Positions 37,675-47,235 of a DNA stretch of 64,000 bases are shown one piece after another (positions within the stretch are counted from its first letter, which is position 1; every line of letters starts with the position of its first letter). The notes beneath the pieces were generated by a model. The model did not search any database. It was not told where the DNA came from and saw nothing but the letters and a program-made list of their open reading frames with translations. The stretch spans positions 21,543,558 through 21,607,557 of the forward strand of contig OX328112.1 in assembly GCA_946811185.2 (NCBI GenBank), written 5' to 3'. The translations under genes and the position numbers were made by a program. The stretch comes from Hippopus hippopus (lineage: Eukaryota > Mollusca > Bivalvia > Cardiida > Cardiidae).

Positions 37675-38830
37675 ACAAAATATTCTGAGTATTTCTTTTA
37701 TTCTTTACAAGAAAACATATTGTAAGTATTACTTCAATTACTTACAAAACAACATGTTTTGAGTATTCCTTTTATTCTTTGTAAGACGAAATATTTTGAG
37801 TATTCCTGTAATTCTTTACTAAAAAAAGATTTGAGTATTTAATTCCTTACAAAACAACATATTTTGAGTATTCCTGTACTTCTTTACCAGACAAAATATT
37901 TTGAGTATTCCTGTAATTCTTTACTAAACAACATATTTTGAGTATTACTTTAAATCCTTACAAAACAACATATTTCGAGTATTCCTTTAATTCTGTACTA
38001 GACATCAAAACTTTAGTATTATTTTAACTCCTCTCAAGACGAAATATTTTGAGTATTCCTTTTATTCTTTACAAGACAAGATGTTTTGAATATTAATTTA
38101 ATTCCTTACACGACAACATCAACACATTTTGAGTATTCTTTTAATTCTGTACTAGACAACAAAATTTGAGTATTTCTTTAACTCTTTACAAGACAACATA
38201 TTTTGAGTATCCCTTTTATTCCTTACAAAACGACATATTTTGAGTATTCCTTTAACTCTTTTTAAGACAACCAATTTTGGGTATTCCTTTGACTCCTACC
38301 AAGACAACATATTTCGAGTATCCCTTTAATTCTTTACGAGTCGACATAGCTTGCAAATTCCTTTTTTTTTTACAAGTCGACATAGTTAGCTATTCCTTAA
38401 AATCTTTAGGAGACAGCCTGCTTCGAGTATTCCTGCAATTCCTTACAAAACAATACATTCAGGTATAACTTACATTGTTTGCAGGAGGACATAATCCTTT
38501 TCAAGATAACATATTCTGAGTATTTCTTCATTTATTTCTTCTTGAATTCTTTATAAAAACGGCATATTTTAAGTATTTCTTTAATTCTTTACAAAACAAT
38601 ATAATTTGAATGTTGCTTGAACTCTTTTTCCAGACGCCATATGTTGATTATTCGTTTATTTCTTGACAGGTGACAAATTTTGAGTGTTCCTTTAATTCTT
38701 TAACATGTGACGTATTTGAATTCTTTTTCTAGCGGACATTTTTTGAGAATTCCTTTAATTCTTGACCAGATGGCATATTTTAGTATTCCTTTAGTTCCTT
38801 ACAAGACAACATATTTTGAGGCTTCCTTTA
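37675..38830. repeat. Degenerate tandem array, about 42-bp unit
   Basis: About 25 copies of ATTTTGAGTATTCCTTTAAT then TCTTTACAAGACAACAT, decaying towards the right end; inside the GPCR intron. Confidence 0.85.
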
Positions 38831-38944
38831 TCATTAATTATCATTCAAAAATAGTTATGCCTTTATCAAGTATTTCTTTATTTTTGTCACTTACAAGTAC
38901 AACATTTTCTTGCTATACGTCTAAAAACCTGCTAGGTGACCGAG

Positions 38945-39190
38945 ATATTCCAAATACGTTCATTATGTTTAACACCGCTTTCAACATTTTCTCACTCATA
39001 TTACGACAACAGCTCAAGTAATCGTGTGCGTCTAGGCTTTAAGTACTAGGCTAGACTCTAAATTTTCTTGCCCAATTGCCCAAGGGCACTACCACAAAAA
39101 GTTTAGTACTTCGAGTGAGGGTGGAATCCAGGCCTCCAGCTTACCAATGTGTCCAGCAGCCTCCCCTCCCTCCAGCAAGATACAAAAAAT
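38945..39190 (-). mobile_element. SINE-2, partial
   Basis: TTTAACACCGCTTTCAACAT and TCACTCATATTACGACAAC match the SINE-2 body seen at 63797. Confidence 0.55.
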
Positions 39191-39517
39191 TGTCCTACGA
39201 CTAGTATTCAAATCCAATTAGGCTATGTTACTCTTTTAGTGCAAATTATATAAACTCGACTTCTTTTTAGGTCCGAAAATACAATCCATAGAAACTAAGA
39301 AATATCTCTTTCGTATAAATTTGACAACATAAGTGGACCGTATAGATCCAAGATCAGACTGCACGTTCTGTGCAGTCTGATCTTTATCTATGCCGTCCAC
39401 AACAGCCACCGTTTTCGCCTTACTCGCTGAAAAGGTTCAATTTGATTGGACGAGTTTGTTTGTAATTCTTAACGCCGATAGGACAACCTGAAAATCACGT
39501 GGCATTTCAACACTTAC

Positions 39518-39616
39518 CACAGACAATAATCAGTGTCATTTTGAAAGTTCGAATCTTTGCTTGCGGAATAATGCCTTTATTTCGCTGTTCGCGTGGAAGA
39601 CGCATTTGGGATTGCC
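39518..39616 (-). CDS. Class A GPCR, exon with ICL3 and start of TM6
   Basis: On the - strand an acceptor (TTCTTCTCCAG) precedes a 99-base exon that ends at a GTAAGT donor. It encodes an ICL3-to-TM6 passage, including GIIPQAKIRTFKMTLIIVC. The pattern of a basic loop followed by KMTLIIV is what NPS/CCAP/vasopressin-type receptors show at the base of TM6. It ends in phase 1, and joining to the exon at 37425 continues TM6 as VFVLSWCPYF. The exon starts in phase 1, so at least one further upstream exon (TM1-5) must exist. I could not find it between 39617 and 42588. Confidence 0.8.
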
Positions 39617-39759
39617 CTGGAGAAGAAAATAAGTAGCTACAGTGTATCCTCCCTGCCATACCAATATAGAACATAAACTCTTGAGCCATTTGACAAACTT
39701 AAAGAAGGCGACATTTAAAACATTCTTGTCAAATATAAATAGTTGACAATAATTGAAGT

Positions 39760-39967
39760 TTAACCTTTTATCGCACAATCCCGAGTTTAAATGACCCTGA
39801 GAAAGAAATCTTTTGAAAACATCGTGGGAAAGCACTTTCTCCTTTTCCTAGAATGTTTTATACCCTTTCAATGGAAATTTTCATCATTAGCAGTTTATTT
39901 TACTTGTCGTCTGCAAATGCTCGCAAATTGGACCAGTCTAAAATTTTGTCGTTTGGTAAAGGGTTAA
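39760..39967 (+). mobile_element. TTAA-1 MITE with central deletion
   Basis: TTAA ends intact (39760-39763 and 39964-39967); half of the palindrome is lost. Confidence 0.72.
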
Positions 39968-39996
39968 TAGTCACGGGTATATTTGGCAAGTACATA

Positions 39997-40264
39997 ATTG
40001 GCCTGCAACACGCGAAAAGGGACAGTCTGACATTTGCGTAAAGTGTCGTCTCGGATCAGCCTGCGCAGTCCGCGCAGGCTAATCCGAGACGGCACTTTAC
40101 GACTGCATTAGATTTTGTCCTACAGTAGACTAGCACAAAAACAGAAAATTACTTAAAACGAAAAGTGTCGTTTCGGATTAGTCAGCGCGGAGTGTGCAGG
40201 CTGATCCGGAACGACACTTTACGCAAATGTCCGAATGCCCTTTTTCGGGTATTGCAGGCCATAT
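39997..40264 (-). mobile_element. PAL-B MITE
   Basis: Full copy in reverse orientation. Confidence 0.78.
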
Positions 40265-41439
40265 CATGTCCATTTAGAATATTTATAGCATATGTTGAAA
40301 AAGATATAAAACAAAACGGCTCCTAGTTCATCGTCAGAAGGAATTTCAAGCTGTCAAAAGAGTCTTAAGTTGGAAATGCAATAAGATGAGGTCCATGTTT
40401 TTCTTTCGATTTTTTGTCCAGGAAGGGAAAAAAATGGAAATATGAAATAAGAGAGGAAGGGTAAGGAGGGAAAGAGAGCTAGCCGAGCGAGCAAGGAAGA
40501 ATGGAGGAAACGAAGGGAGGAAGGAATTCTATCCCTAGAAAAATTTCTTCTTAGAGGCTAATGATTTATTGCTCCTTTTCCAACACTGTTTACAAAAGCT
40601 ATCAAATGAAGACAGACAATCATATTTGTACAGTAAATTGTTTGATGAACAAAACTTCAGTTTCCTTGGTTCACAGCTATATTGTATAGAGCACAAACTA
40701 AATGTACAAACACACACACAAAAAAAGCAAATCAAAAAAAGAAAAATATAAAAACAGAAGCTTAGATCTTCTCTTTAAGTAGTGCTGTCTGATTTTCGTT
40801 CTACACATAGAGCTAATTTGAAGATATTATGATCAAATTACTTGTAACCTTGAAATAACAATATCCCGGATCGTACTTCAGACTCACTTGTCTATTTGCA
40901 TATCTTTGACACATTACCTTAGGGTCCAACCATTACAAAACACATTATTATACTGCAAAGAAATTTCTCATGATCTGATTGGATAATATGCCCCGAACAT
41001 ATATATCATGTACACTGGCAAAACCAACGTAAAAGTAGTTTCCCTTTCGGGGGCCCCGTATACATGACTACACTTTCAACACGACATCCAAAATGGCGGC
41101 GTCGATCAAGATTAACATCAAGATTATGCACCAAAATGCACGTTTTACCAAGGTTTCAGTGACGTCAGTTCACAGTGACGTCAGTTTTCACTGAATTGGG
41201 GCACTCAGAAGGGAAATTCTACTCGTCAGCGTACTCAATTTTTGAAACAAATAAAACAGGTAAATTTCGCTTAACACACGTTGGAATGGTAAAACTTTGC
41301 AGTATAATAAATTCGTTGTACGGTCAGGTGGCAGGGGACTTGGAAATGTAGCCACCTCGCCTTCGGCTCGGGGCAACATGATTCACCACAGCCGTGAACA
41401 AGTTTCCAAGTCCCCTGCCACCTGACCGTACAACTAATA
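40265..41439. other. Spacer, no gene recognised
   Basis: Mostly unique DNA. Two TGACGTCA (CRE) palindromes lie at 41158-41165 and 41175-41182 near an ATGGCGGCG. A short inverted repeat (TTCCAAGTCCCCTGCCACCT) is at about 41330-41425. No GPCR exon was found here. Confidence 0.45.
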
Positions 41440-41705
41440 ATGTGTCATGCTGTGTGAAAACGGGGCTTAATGCATCAGCGAAAAGTATCGACCCAGATCA
41501 GCCTGGGCAGTCCGCGCAGGCTGATCTGGGCCGAAACTTTTCGCCATTGTTCAATTTTTTGTATGTCCAAAGACCAGTGCACCTCATGTATAAGTCGGTT
41601 GTTTAAAAAAGTGGCTATTACAGATCCATAACTATATGATGACTTGCCCGACATCATGTATCAAAGAGATATATTGAGCCCCCTTTTACCAGAGCATGAC
41701 TCATT
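41440..41705 (+). mobile_element. PAL-C MITE
   Basis: Full copy with an AGCCTGGGCAGTCCGCGCAG centre. Confidence 0.72.
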
Positions 41706-42054
41706 TAATTCAAGTTTGATCACCCTGGCAGTTTGCAGTTTTAATAGTATTGTTGGGAAAGAAGTAATTGCTTATTAGAAAATAACTGTTGCTCTTTGTC
41801 CGTCAATAGTTTTTCATGCCATATAAAAGTAAACAGGTTTGCTTTAAACTGATCTTTTGATATGCTTTTATGCTCGAAATAACATTTAAATTTCAAAACA
41901 TTTAATTAAGTGCATAAAAAAAATGCACTTATCATGGGTCGATCATTTCATTATGCAGTTTAAATTTCCTGGCGGCAACCTGTTACGGACAAGAAGAAAT
42001 AAAAAATCATTTTCACCCCAGGGAAATTTTTAAACTTGCAAAATACTTCGACCC

Positions 42055-42255
42055 ATTACAACTAAATGAATTAAATGAAACTTTCAAGGCGACTGTAAAG
42101 ACCCGTATGTTGCTATTTCAAACTTATTGTTTTGAGAAAAATATCACCTTAACGGACAGTGTAGATCTATGACTAGATTGCAAGTTCTGTGCAGTCTGAT
42201 CTTGATCTATTGTCCGCAAAAGGTCATTGTGTCACGCTTAGCAGCCAAAGGGTTA
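42055..42255 (-). mobile_element. TTAA-2 MITE
   Basis: Inverted, near full length, ending AGCCAAAGGGTTAGG. Confidence 0.65.
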
Positions 42256-42588
42256 GGAACCATTTGATGCGGGTTACAATGACAATTGAAAAACCTTTGC
42301 AGCAAACCTGTTTAATTCAATATGGTATGAAAAAGTATTTTAAGTTGTATCTTCAATGAGTATCAGAGATTTTATAACTTTTCCTTTTTGTTTTTAACAA
42401 AATCATTTTTTTTTTTTTTGCTTCAAAAGTTCCTAGGGAGTTTGTTTGGAAGATTAAGGCCATTCTCCACAGTTTTTCACTAATGTCAATGAAGCAACTC
42501 CGTAGAGTCGGTGAGTTGTTGTTTTGAAGGGCTTGGGTTCAAGTTCCGGCGGTGGCAAATCGTTTTTACAGTATTTGCCGTTCTTGTT

Positions 42589-42594
42589 ATTGTT
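42589..42594. repeat. Target site duplication, left (ATTGTT)
   Basis: ATTGTT directly precedes the left terminus. The same six bases follow the right terminus at 62691-62696. Confidence 0.9.
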
Positions 42595-42603
42595 AGTAGT
42601 ATA

Positions 42604-42657
42604 GGAGGGTAGAATACAACATTGACATGGCCTGGTCAATGTTGTATTCTACCCTCC
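42604..42657. repeat. Subterminal palindrome, left tip
   Basis: A perfect 23-bp arm starting GGAGGGTAGAATAC, an 8-base spacer (ATGGCCTG) and the reverse-complement arm lie 9 bases from the end. It could fold as a terminal hairpin or bind a dimeric protein. Confidence 0.92.
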
Positions 42658-42884
42658 CTGAGTGCCCTACATCACCACCTTGAAAGAAATTTGTCCCTAT
42701 TCTGCCACCCTGAAAGAATTTGCATTTTTTAAAATACCCAGGGTCTCTACCCTGAGAGGGATTTAGCATTCAAAATGGCGGCCTTATGACTGACAGTCTG
42801 GGGACAAAACCACCCAAAGAGACTACCCTGAGTGGAATTTTTCTGCAAAAAAGGGAAAGTTAAGGGAAAGTAAAGGGTAAGCCT

Positions 42885-44030
42885 GATCACTGAGTTGGAC
42901 TTAGTTTTTTTCACCCTATGAATGATTTTCTCTCTTTCTAAAAGCCTGAGCATTGAGTTGGACTTAGTTTTTTTCACCCTATGGATGATTTTTTCTCTTT
43001 CTAAAAGCCTGGACATTGAGTTTGACTTAGTTTTTTTCACCCTATGGATGATTTTCTCTCTTTCTAAATGCCTGATCACTGAGTTGGAATTAGTCTTTTT
43101 CTGCAATTATGAATGATTTTTCTCTAAAAGACTGAGCACTGAGTTGGACTTAGACTTTTTTTACCCTATGGATGATTTTTCTCTTTCTAAAAGCCTGATC
43201 ACTGAGTTGGATTTAGTCTTTTTCTGCAAATATGGATGATTTCTCTTTCTAAATGTCTGAACATTGAGTTGGACTTAGTTTTTTTCTTCACCTATGTATG
43301 ATTTTTCTTTCTAAATGTCTGAGTATTGAGTTGGACTTAGACTTTTTTCTACATCTATGAATGAATTTTCTTTCTAAATGTCTGGACATTGAGTTGGACT
43401 TAGTCTTTTTCTGCAATTATGGATGATTTCTCTTTCTAAATGTCTGAACATTGAGTTGGACTTAGACTTTTTTCACCCTATGAATGATTTTCTTTCTAAA
43501 AGCCTGACCATTGAGTTGGACTTAGTTTTTTTCTTCACCTATGTATGATTTTTCTTTCTAAATATCTGAGCACTGAGTTGAACTTAGACTTTTTTCTGTA
43601 TCTATGAATGATTTTCTCTCTTTCTAAATGTCTGGACATTGAGTTGGACTTAGTCTTTTTCTGCAATTATGGATGATTTCTCTTTCTAAATGTCTGAACA
43701 TTGAGTTGAACTTAGACTTTTTTTACCCTATGAATGATTTTCTTTCTAAAAGCCTGATCACTGAGTTGGACTTAGTCTTTTTCTGCAAATATGGATGATT
43801 TCTCTTTCTAAATGTCTGAACATTGAGTTGGACTTAGTTTTTTTCTTCACCTATGTATGATTTTTCTTTCTAAATGTCTGAGTACTGAGTTGGACTTAGA
43901 CTTTTTTCTGCATCTATGAATGAATTTTCTTTCTAAATGTCTAACCATTGAGTTGGACTTAGTCTTTTTCACCCTATGAATGATTTCTCTAAAAGACTGA
44001 ACACTGAGTCGGAATTAGTCTTTTTCTGAG
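42885..44030. repeat. Tandem array of about 60-bp units, left TIR
   Basis: About 19 imperfect units, each with CTGA..ACTGAGTTGGACTTAG, a T-rich block, CACCCTATGAATGATT and TCTCTTTCTAAA. Variants alternate between CACCCTATG and CTGCAATTATG types. Short frames inside (for example 42747-43106 on the - strand) repeat with the array and are not taken as genes. Confidence 0.9.
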
Positions 44031-44130
44031 TTTTTTTTGCTCTTTGCAGTGTAACTCTCTGGAGTGTAACTCTTTTGGAGTGCAACTCTTCTAAAAGAAA
44101 GAAGTTTTGACAATTTGAAGAAAGATAGAA

Positions 44131-44293
44131 CTTTCGTGGTAATGGTTAGTCCTGAAAAGGACTGTTGGGTTAGCTCTGAAAAGAACTATGACAATTTGAA
44201 GAAAGTTAGAACTTTCGTGGTAGATGGTTAGTCCTGAAAAGGACTGTTGGGTTAGCTCTGAAAAGAACTGTTGGGTTAGTCCTGAAAAGGACT
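44131..44293 (-). terminator. Five tandem histone-type 3' stem-loops
   Basis: On the - strand, 24 bases after the stop of the 268-aa gene, AGTCCT-TTTC-AGGACT occurs at 44293-44278 and again at 44245-44230 and 44163-44148. AGTTCT-TTTC-AGAGCT variants are at 44269-44254 and 44187-44172. Each is followed by AACCCA or AACCA/ACTATG, and the 44245 and 44163 copies are followed by CCACGAAAG (44220-44212 and 44139-44131). A 6-bp stem, TTTC loop, ACCCA-like flank and purine-rich downstream element are the signals for SLBP and U7 snRNP processing of replication-dependent histone mRNAs. Confidence 0.75.
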
Positions 44294-44316
44294 GTTTTGG
44301 AAGCTGTGTTTTTTCT

Positions 44317-45123
44317 CTACCGACAGCTTTTCTTTGGCGTTTTCGGGATCTTGAAATCAACGTGGTTATCAATGTTTTTCCCGTATTTACCCTGACCGGT
44401 CATTATTGGTGTAGTTGTCTTTTGATCAGCTCTCTGTTTCTTGTGGAGATGGCTATCGTCTTCCTCAGATTTCCGTTTTGTTGTTTTTCTTGGTTGTTTT
44501 CCCTCTGTCTTTGGTTTTTTCGGGATCTTGAAATCAACGTGGTTATCAATGTTTTTCCCGTATTTGCCCTGGCTTGACAATATTGGTGTAGTTGGCTTTT
44601 GATCAACTCTCTGTTTCTTGTGGAGATGGCTATCGTCTTCCTCAGATTTCCGTTTTGTTGTTTTTCTTGGTTGTTTTTCCTCTGGTTGTTTTTTCTTTGG
44701 TTGATTTTTCTTCACAACACTTACGATAGAGTCCACTAACTTGTGAAGATTGGATTTATCAAAGTCGAACTCCACAGGGATCTTCACAGGAGTTGTTGAA
44801 ATACACTGATCCTGTTGGCGTAGTACCTCGATATTTCTACTGAGCTGTTCAGTACTTGCGCTTAAAGTTTTAATTTCCTCCAAATGTCTGTTTAAAGTCT
44901 CCAACTGATCTATGATCCGGGTCATCATGCTATCTTGTTTCAAATTTAGCTGCTTTACCTCTTCATAGATGTTGTCCAGCACCGTCGATGGAATGATGAT
45001 TGTCGAATTTAACACCGGTGACGGATTGATGATTGTCGAATTTATAACTGATGAAAGAACGTCTTCATTGTTTTCCACTGGTGGAAAATCGTCCAAGTTG
45101 ATTTCATCTAAGTTGTGCTTCAT
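44317..45123 (-). CDS. 268-aa coiled-coil and NLS-repeat protein of the Polinton
   Basis: I do not recognise the family. The N-terminal 45 residues are acidic and Ser/Thr rich. Residues about 48-105 look like a coiled coil (YEEVKQLNLKQDS through EQLSRNIEVLRQQ). The C-terminal half is strongly basic and holds two near-identical units of about 58 residues, each with KRKSEEDDSHLHKKQR, a bipartite nuclear-localisation pattern, then GKYGKNIDNHVDFKIPK. The DNA repeat is equally clear (GATCTTGAAATCAACGTGG at two places). Start is the ATG at 45123, about 93 bases behind the TATA box at 45216-45221. Five histone-type stem-loops follow the stop; the first begins 24 bases after it. A nuclear, DNA-binding, oligomeric role is my inference only. 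Confidence 0.72.
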   Translation of the reverse strand: MKHNLDEINLDDFPPVENNEDVLSSVINSTIINPSPVLNSTIIIPSTVLDNIYEEVKQLNLKQDSMMTRIIDQLETLNRHLEEIKTLSASTEQLSRNIEVLRQQDQCISTTPVKIPVEFDFDKSNLHKLVDSIVSVVKKNQPKKKQPEEKQPRKTTKRKSEEDDSHLHKKQRVDQKPTTPILSSQGKYGKNIDNHVDFKIPKKPKTEGKQPRKTTKRKSEEDDSHLHKKQRADQKTTTPIMTGQGKYGKNIDNHVDFKIPKTPKKSCR

Positions 45124-45194
45124 ATTGAAACTGGTTCCAAATATTGATACTGCTTCCGAAGTAATCGTTAGCTGAGAATCAAAGAAATGGTGAT

Positions 45195-45240
45195 TGTATG
45201 AAAATAACGCTGAGTTTTATACGTTTACAGAGGATTGAAA
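45195..45240 (-). promoter_or_regulatory. Core promoter of the 268-aa gene
   Basis: Read on the - strand: TTCAATCC (45239-45232), then TATAAA (45221-45216), then CTCAGCGTTATTTTCATAC. This is one of three promoters in the element built on the same pattern; compare 45405-45445 and 59513-59552. Confidence 0.75.
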
Positions 45241-45404
45241 ATTTAAGAGTGCGGACCTGGCGGAAAACACCGGGATTGTACTGTGTGACACCGATTTGGG
45301 AGTGGTGAAAAAACACCGATATAACCATCGATTTGATTGCACAATGTTAATGAAACGCCGACGCGGGAAAAACATAGGAGAAAATGACGTCACGGGTCAA
45401 CTAG

Positions 45405-45445
45405 TTCAATCCCCTGTAAAGCTATAAAGCCCAGCGATATTTTAC
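45405..45445 (+). promoter_or_regulatory. Core promoter of the 68-aa gene
   Basis: TTCAATCC at 45405-45412 and TATAAA at 45423-45428, followed by GCCCAGCGATATTTTACATA. A perfect CRE/ATF palindrome TGACGTCA lies at 45385-45392. The ATG is 45 bases after the TATA box, so the 5' UTR must be very short. Confidence 0.75.
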
Positions 45446-45467
45446 ATAAAAACATATTTGTTGCAGG

Positions 45468-45674
45468 ATGGTTCGAATTCTTGTGTGCCCTCACTGTGCA
45501 AGCAGATGCCAGATAGAGTGTGGAAAATGTTTTACCATACTTGAGTATCTTGGGCAGAAACATAACTGTCCAGATACAGATGAAGGATTTTACGATGATG
45601 ATGAAGGTTCGACGATTTGCTGTGAACACTGTGGGTGTGAAATCATCCCAGTGGATCGGGCGGAGGAATCGTAG
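45468..45674 (+). CDS. 68-aa zinc-ribbon-like protein of the Polinton
   Basis: Family not recognised. The small protein is built around cysteines: CPHCASRC near residue 7, CGKC near 18, HNC near 32 and CCEHCGC near 50. That could bind two zinc ions like a zinc ribbon or treble clef. An acidic linker (DTDEGFYDDDEG) separates the two halves. The first ATG after the TATA box is used. The stop is 31 bases before a histone-type stem-loop, a spacing usual for histone mRNAs. It is divergent to the 268-aa gene and shares its promoter type, so the two are probably expressed together. Confidence 0.75.
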   Translation: MVRILVCPHCASRCQIECGKCFTILEYLGQKHNCPDTDEGFYDDDEGSTICCEHCGCEIIPVDRAEES

Positions 45675-45705
45675 AGCTGGATGTCAATGTGAGATCTTTC
45701 AAAAA

Positions 45706-45740
45706 AGCCCTTTTCAGGGCTAACCATTTAGCACGAAAGA
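45706..45740 (+). terminator. Histone-type 3' stem-loop and downstream element
   Basis: AGCCCT-TTTC-AGGGCT (45706-45721) is preceded by an A-rich flank and followed by AACCATTTAG and CACGAAAGA (45732-45740). Stem length, loop sequence and the roughly 10-base gap to the CACGAAAGA element all fit histone pre-mRNA processing signals. Confidence 0.8.
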
Positions 45741-45993
45741 TCTTTCTTTTCAAATTGTCAAAAGCAAAAAGACTTACAGTCACAACTAGAAAAAAGTCAC
45801 AACTAGAAAAAAGTTAAAAGTAAGAAGTAATTATTTTATATTTCTTATTTCAAAAAGAACTTATGTACAATGAAAAAATCAAATCATGAACTGTAAAGAC
45901 AAAAATGAATGAACTGTAAAGACAAAAAAATGAATGAAAAAAGTCAAGTCAGTCTTTTTTAAATTCTATATTGTGTTGAAATCTTTTTTTCAC
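45741..45993. other. Spacer, no gene seen
   Basis: A/T-rich DNA with short direct repeats (GTCACAACTAGAAAAAA twice, GAACTGTAAAGACAAAAA twice). No canonical AATAAA is visible on the - strand behind the CCHC gene. Confidence 0.6.
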
Positions 45994-46819
45994 TCAGTAT
46001 GTTTTTCTTTTTTTCTTTGGATTGTCAGATTCACATTTGGTTTTACGTTTTCTTTTCCTTTCGTTGTTTTTTAATACCACATCTGGACAGATTTTATCCT
46101 CATGTTTTGTTGATTTGCAAAAGAAATAGTTCTTTGTTACTCGTTTTTTCTTCTTTTCGTTGTTTTGCTGTTTTTCCTCTCCGTACGAGCAACCCGGTTC
46201 TGCAGAAAATTCGTTGTTTTTTAGATCCAAAGTTTGTTGTTTTCTTAGATCCAAAGTTTGTTGTTTTCTTAGATTTTTTCGTAATGTCTCTAAATCATCT
46301 GTTATTTTGCAGATTTCTGAATCGCTGATAGCCGTTGTGTCGCTCTGCATGTCTACGGTCTGAGTTTCAACCGATGAGGATGTAGCTTGTGGTGAACTTT
46401 TTTTCCATGTATTTCCACTGCAGAATGAATTTAGTGTCCCGACGAATTTTATATCTTTGAGACCATCAACGTTGTAAAATCTCAATGTCATGACTGTGTG
46501 GATTCACGTAGACAAAAACAAATGTTCCTATCTGATTTTCTTTTTCTGGATATTCTTTGGCCCAATGTCCTGCTTCGTTGCATGTAAAACAAATATTTGT
46601 TCTCTCGCCATTCACACCATATCGTTTGTCAATCGTCGCTTGATCCAAAACTCTGTATCTGGTAGTACAGCGTATAGAGTTATTTATAAAAAGCTTTACT
46701 AGACGCTGACGTAGTGTACCTCTACCCAATGGTCTATTTATAGCAACAGACGCTGTCATACTAAACGGCGTTTCCACTGAGTTGGCACGGTGTTGTTTAA
46801 GTTCCCAGAGTGCCAACAT
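45994..46819 (-). pseudogene. CCHC zinc-knuckle gene, copy 1 (frameshifted)
   Basis: The first part (ATG at 46819 or 46758, frame closing at 46466) contains a CCHC knuckle, CFTCNEAGHWAKE, with the last Cys replaced by Tyr (EYPEK). The second part (from 46491) is in another frame and continues with GTLNSF, a Ser/Thr-rich linker, a coiled stretch (DDLETLRKNLRKQ), an 18-bp exact duplication giving two DLRKQQT units, and a Lys/Arg-rich tail ending KKKRKTY. The frame change near 46470-46490 and the lost Cys argue for decay. Copy 2 (56850 to 46797, interrupted) retains CPEK. A TATAAATAG lies inside the 5' part (about 46735-46743), so the true start may be lower. Function unknown; CCHC knuckles usually bind nucleic acid. 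Confidence 0.6.
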
Positions 46820-47005
46820 TTTGTTTAAATTCAATATTGTGTTGAAATCTTTTTGAATCGCTGATATCCGTTGTGTCGGACTGCATGTCTACGGTCTGAT
46901 TTTCAACCGGTGATATTGTAGTCTGTAGTGAACTTGTTTTCCATGTATTTTCGTTGTAGAATGAATTTAGTGTCCCGACGAATTTCGTATGTTGGAGAGC
47001 GGTAT
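46797..47005 (-). pseudogene. CCHC gene copy 2, 3' part (cut off by the Gypsy insertion)
   Basis: This fragment matches the GTLNSF-to-DMQSDTT region of copy 1. It lacks the coiled and basic middle: after SDS it jumps to a segment resembling sequence near 45970. Its reading frame runs into the Gypsy LTR at 47006. If the retrotransposon and one GTAT copy are left out, the frame continues directly from the 56540-56850 fragment. Confidence 0.72.
47002..47005. repeat. Gypsy target duplication, left (GTAT)
   Basis: GTAT is found directly before the 5' LTR and directly after the 3' LTR. Four bases is the usual size for gypsy-type integrases. Confidence 0.75.
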
Positions 47006-47234
47006 TATGGTATTTTAACGCTTGGGTTTTAGCCATTCCCGCGCTCTGAATTGGCGCGTGAGAACCCCGAAGCCGATAGAAAGCATTAGAAGAAATCTAG
47101 ACGTTGAACTGTGCAGTCGTGTTAAATTATTGTGTATTACTGAAAGCGGCACTGGCCTGCTGGAAGAAGATTTATAGTATAGTGACCCTCGGAGGCTGAC
47201 CAGTTACTATTGCGGTAAGTCTGATTTTACAACA
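47006..47234 (+). repeat. Gypsy 5' LTR
   Basis: 229 bp, identical to 56307-56535 by base-by-base reading. It starts TATGGTATTTTAACG and ends TTTTACAACA. If TG..CA ends are preferred, 47008-47234 is the alternative, but the GTAT duplication and the polypurine tract fit the longer version. A GTAAGT splice donor is at 47215. Confidence 0.92.
47215..47220 (+). promoter_or_regulatory. Splice donor in the 5' LTR
   Basis: GCG|GTAAGT lies near the end of the LTR. It would give a short non-coding leader spliced to the acceptor at 53708, producing the message for the third ORF. Predicted from consensus only. Confidence 0.5.
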
Positions 47235-47235
47235 G

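Larger units (their letters stand above)
42595..44163. repeat. Left terminal inverted repeat
   Basis: From the tip inward it holds a 54-bp palindrome, about 220 bp with repeated ACCCTGA-type motifs, a tandem array of about 60-bp units (about 42885-44030), then two histone-type stem-loops. It matches the reverse complement of the right end almost base for base in the outer part; I noted one difference in about 110 bp compared (T/C near 42680). The inner part is roughly 90% similar. The array is about half as long as on the right. Confidence 0.85.

Noticed and set aside
42747..43106. A 119-aa open frame, repeated identically at 62179-62538, with a KTKSNSM..LEREKIIHRVK repeat
   Set aside because: It follows the 60-bp tandem array and neighbouring units shift out of frame. 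No promoter or start context. Both copies exist because the TIRs are duplicates.
47008..47234. LTR boundaries set by TG..CA
   Set aside because: Possible, but the flanks then do not give a matching duplication, whereas 47006-47234 gives GTAT on both sides and touches the polypurine tract.
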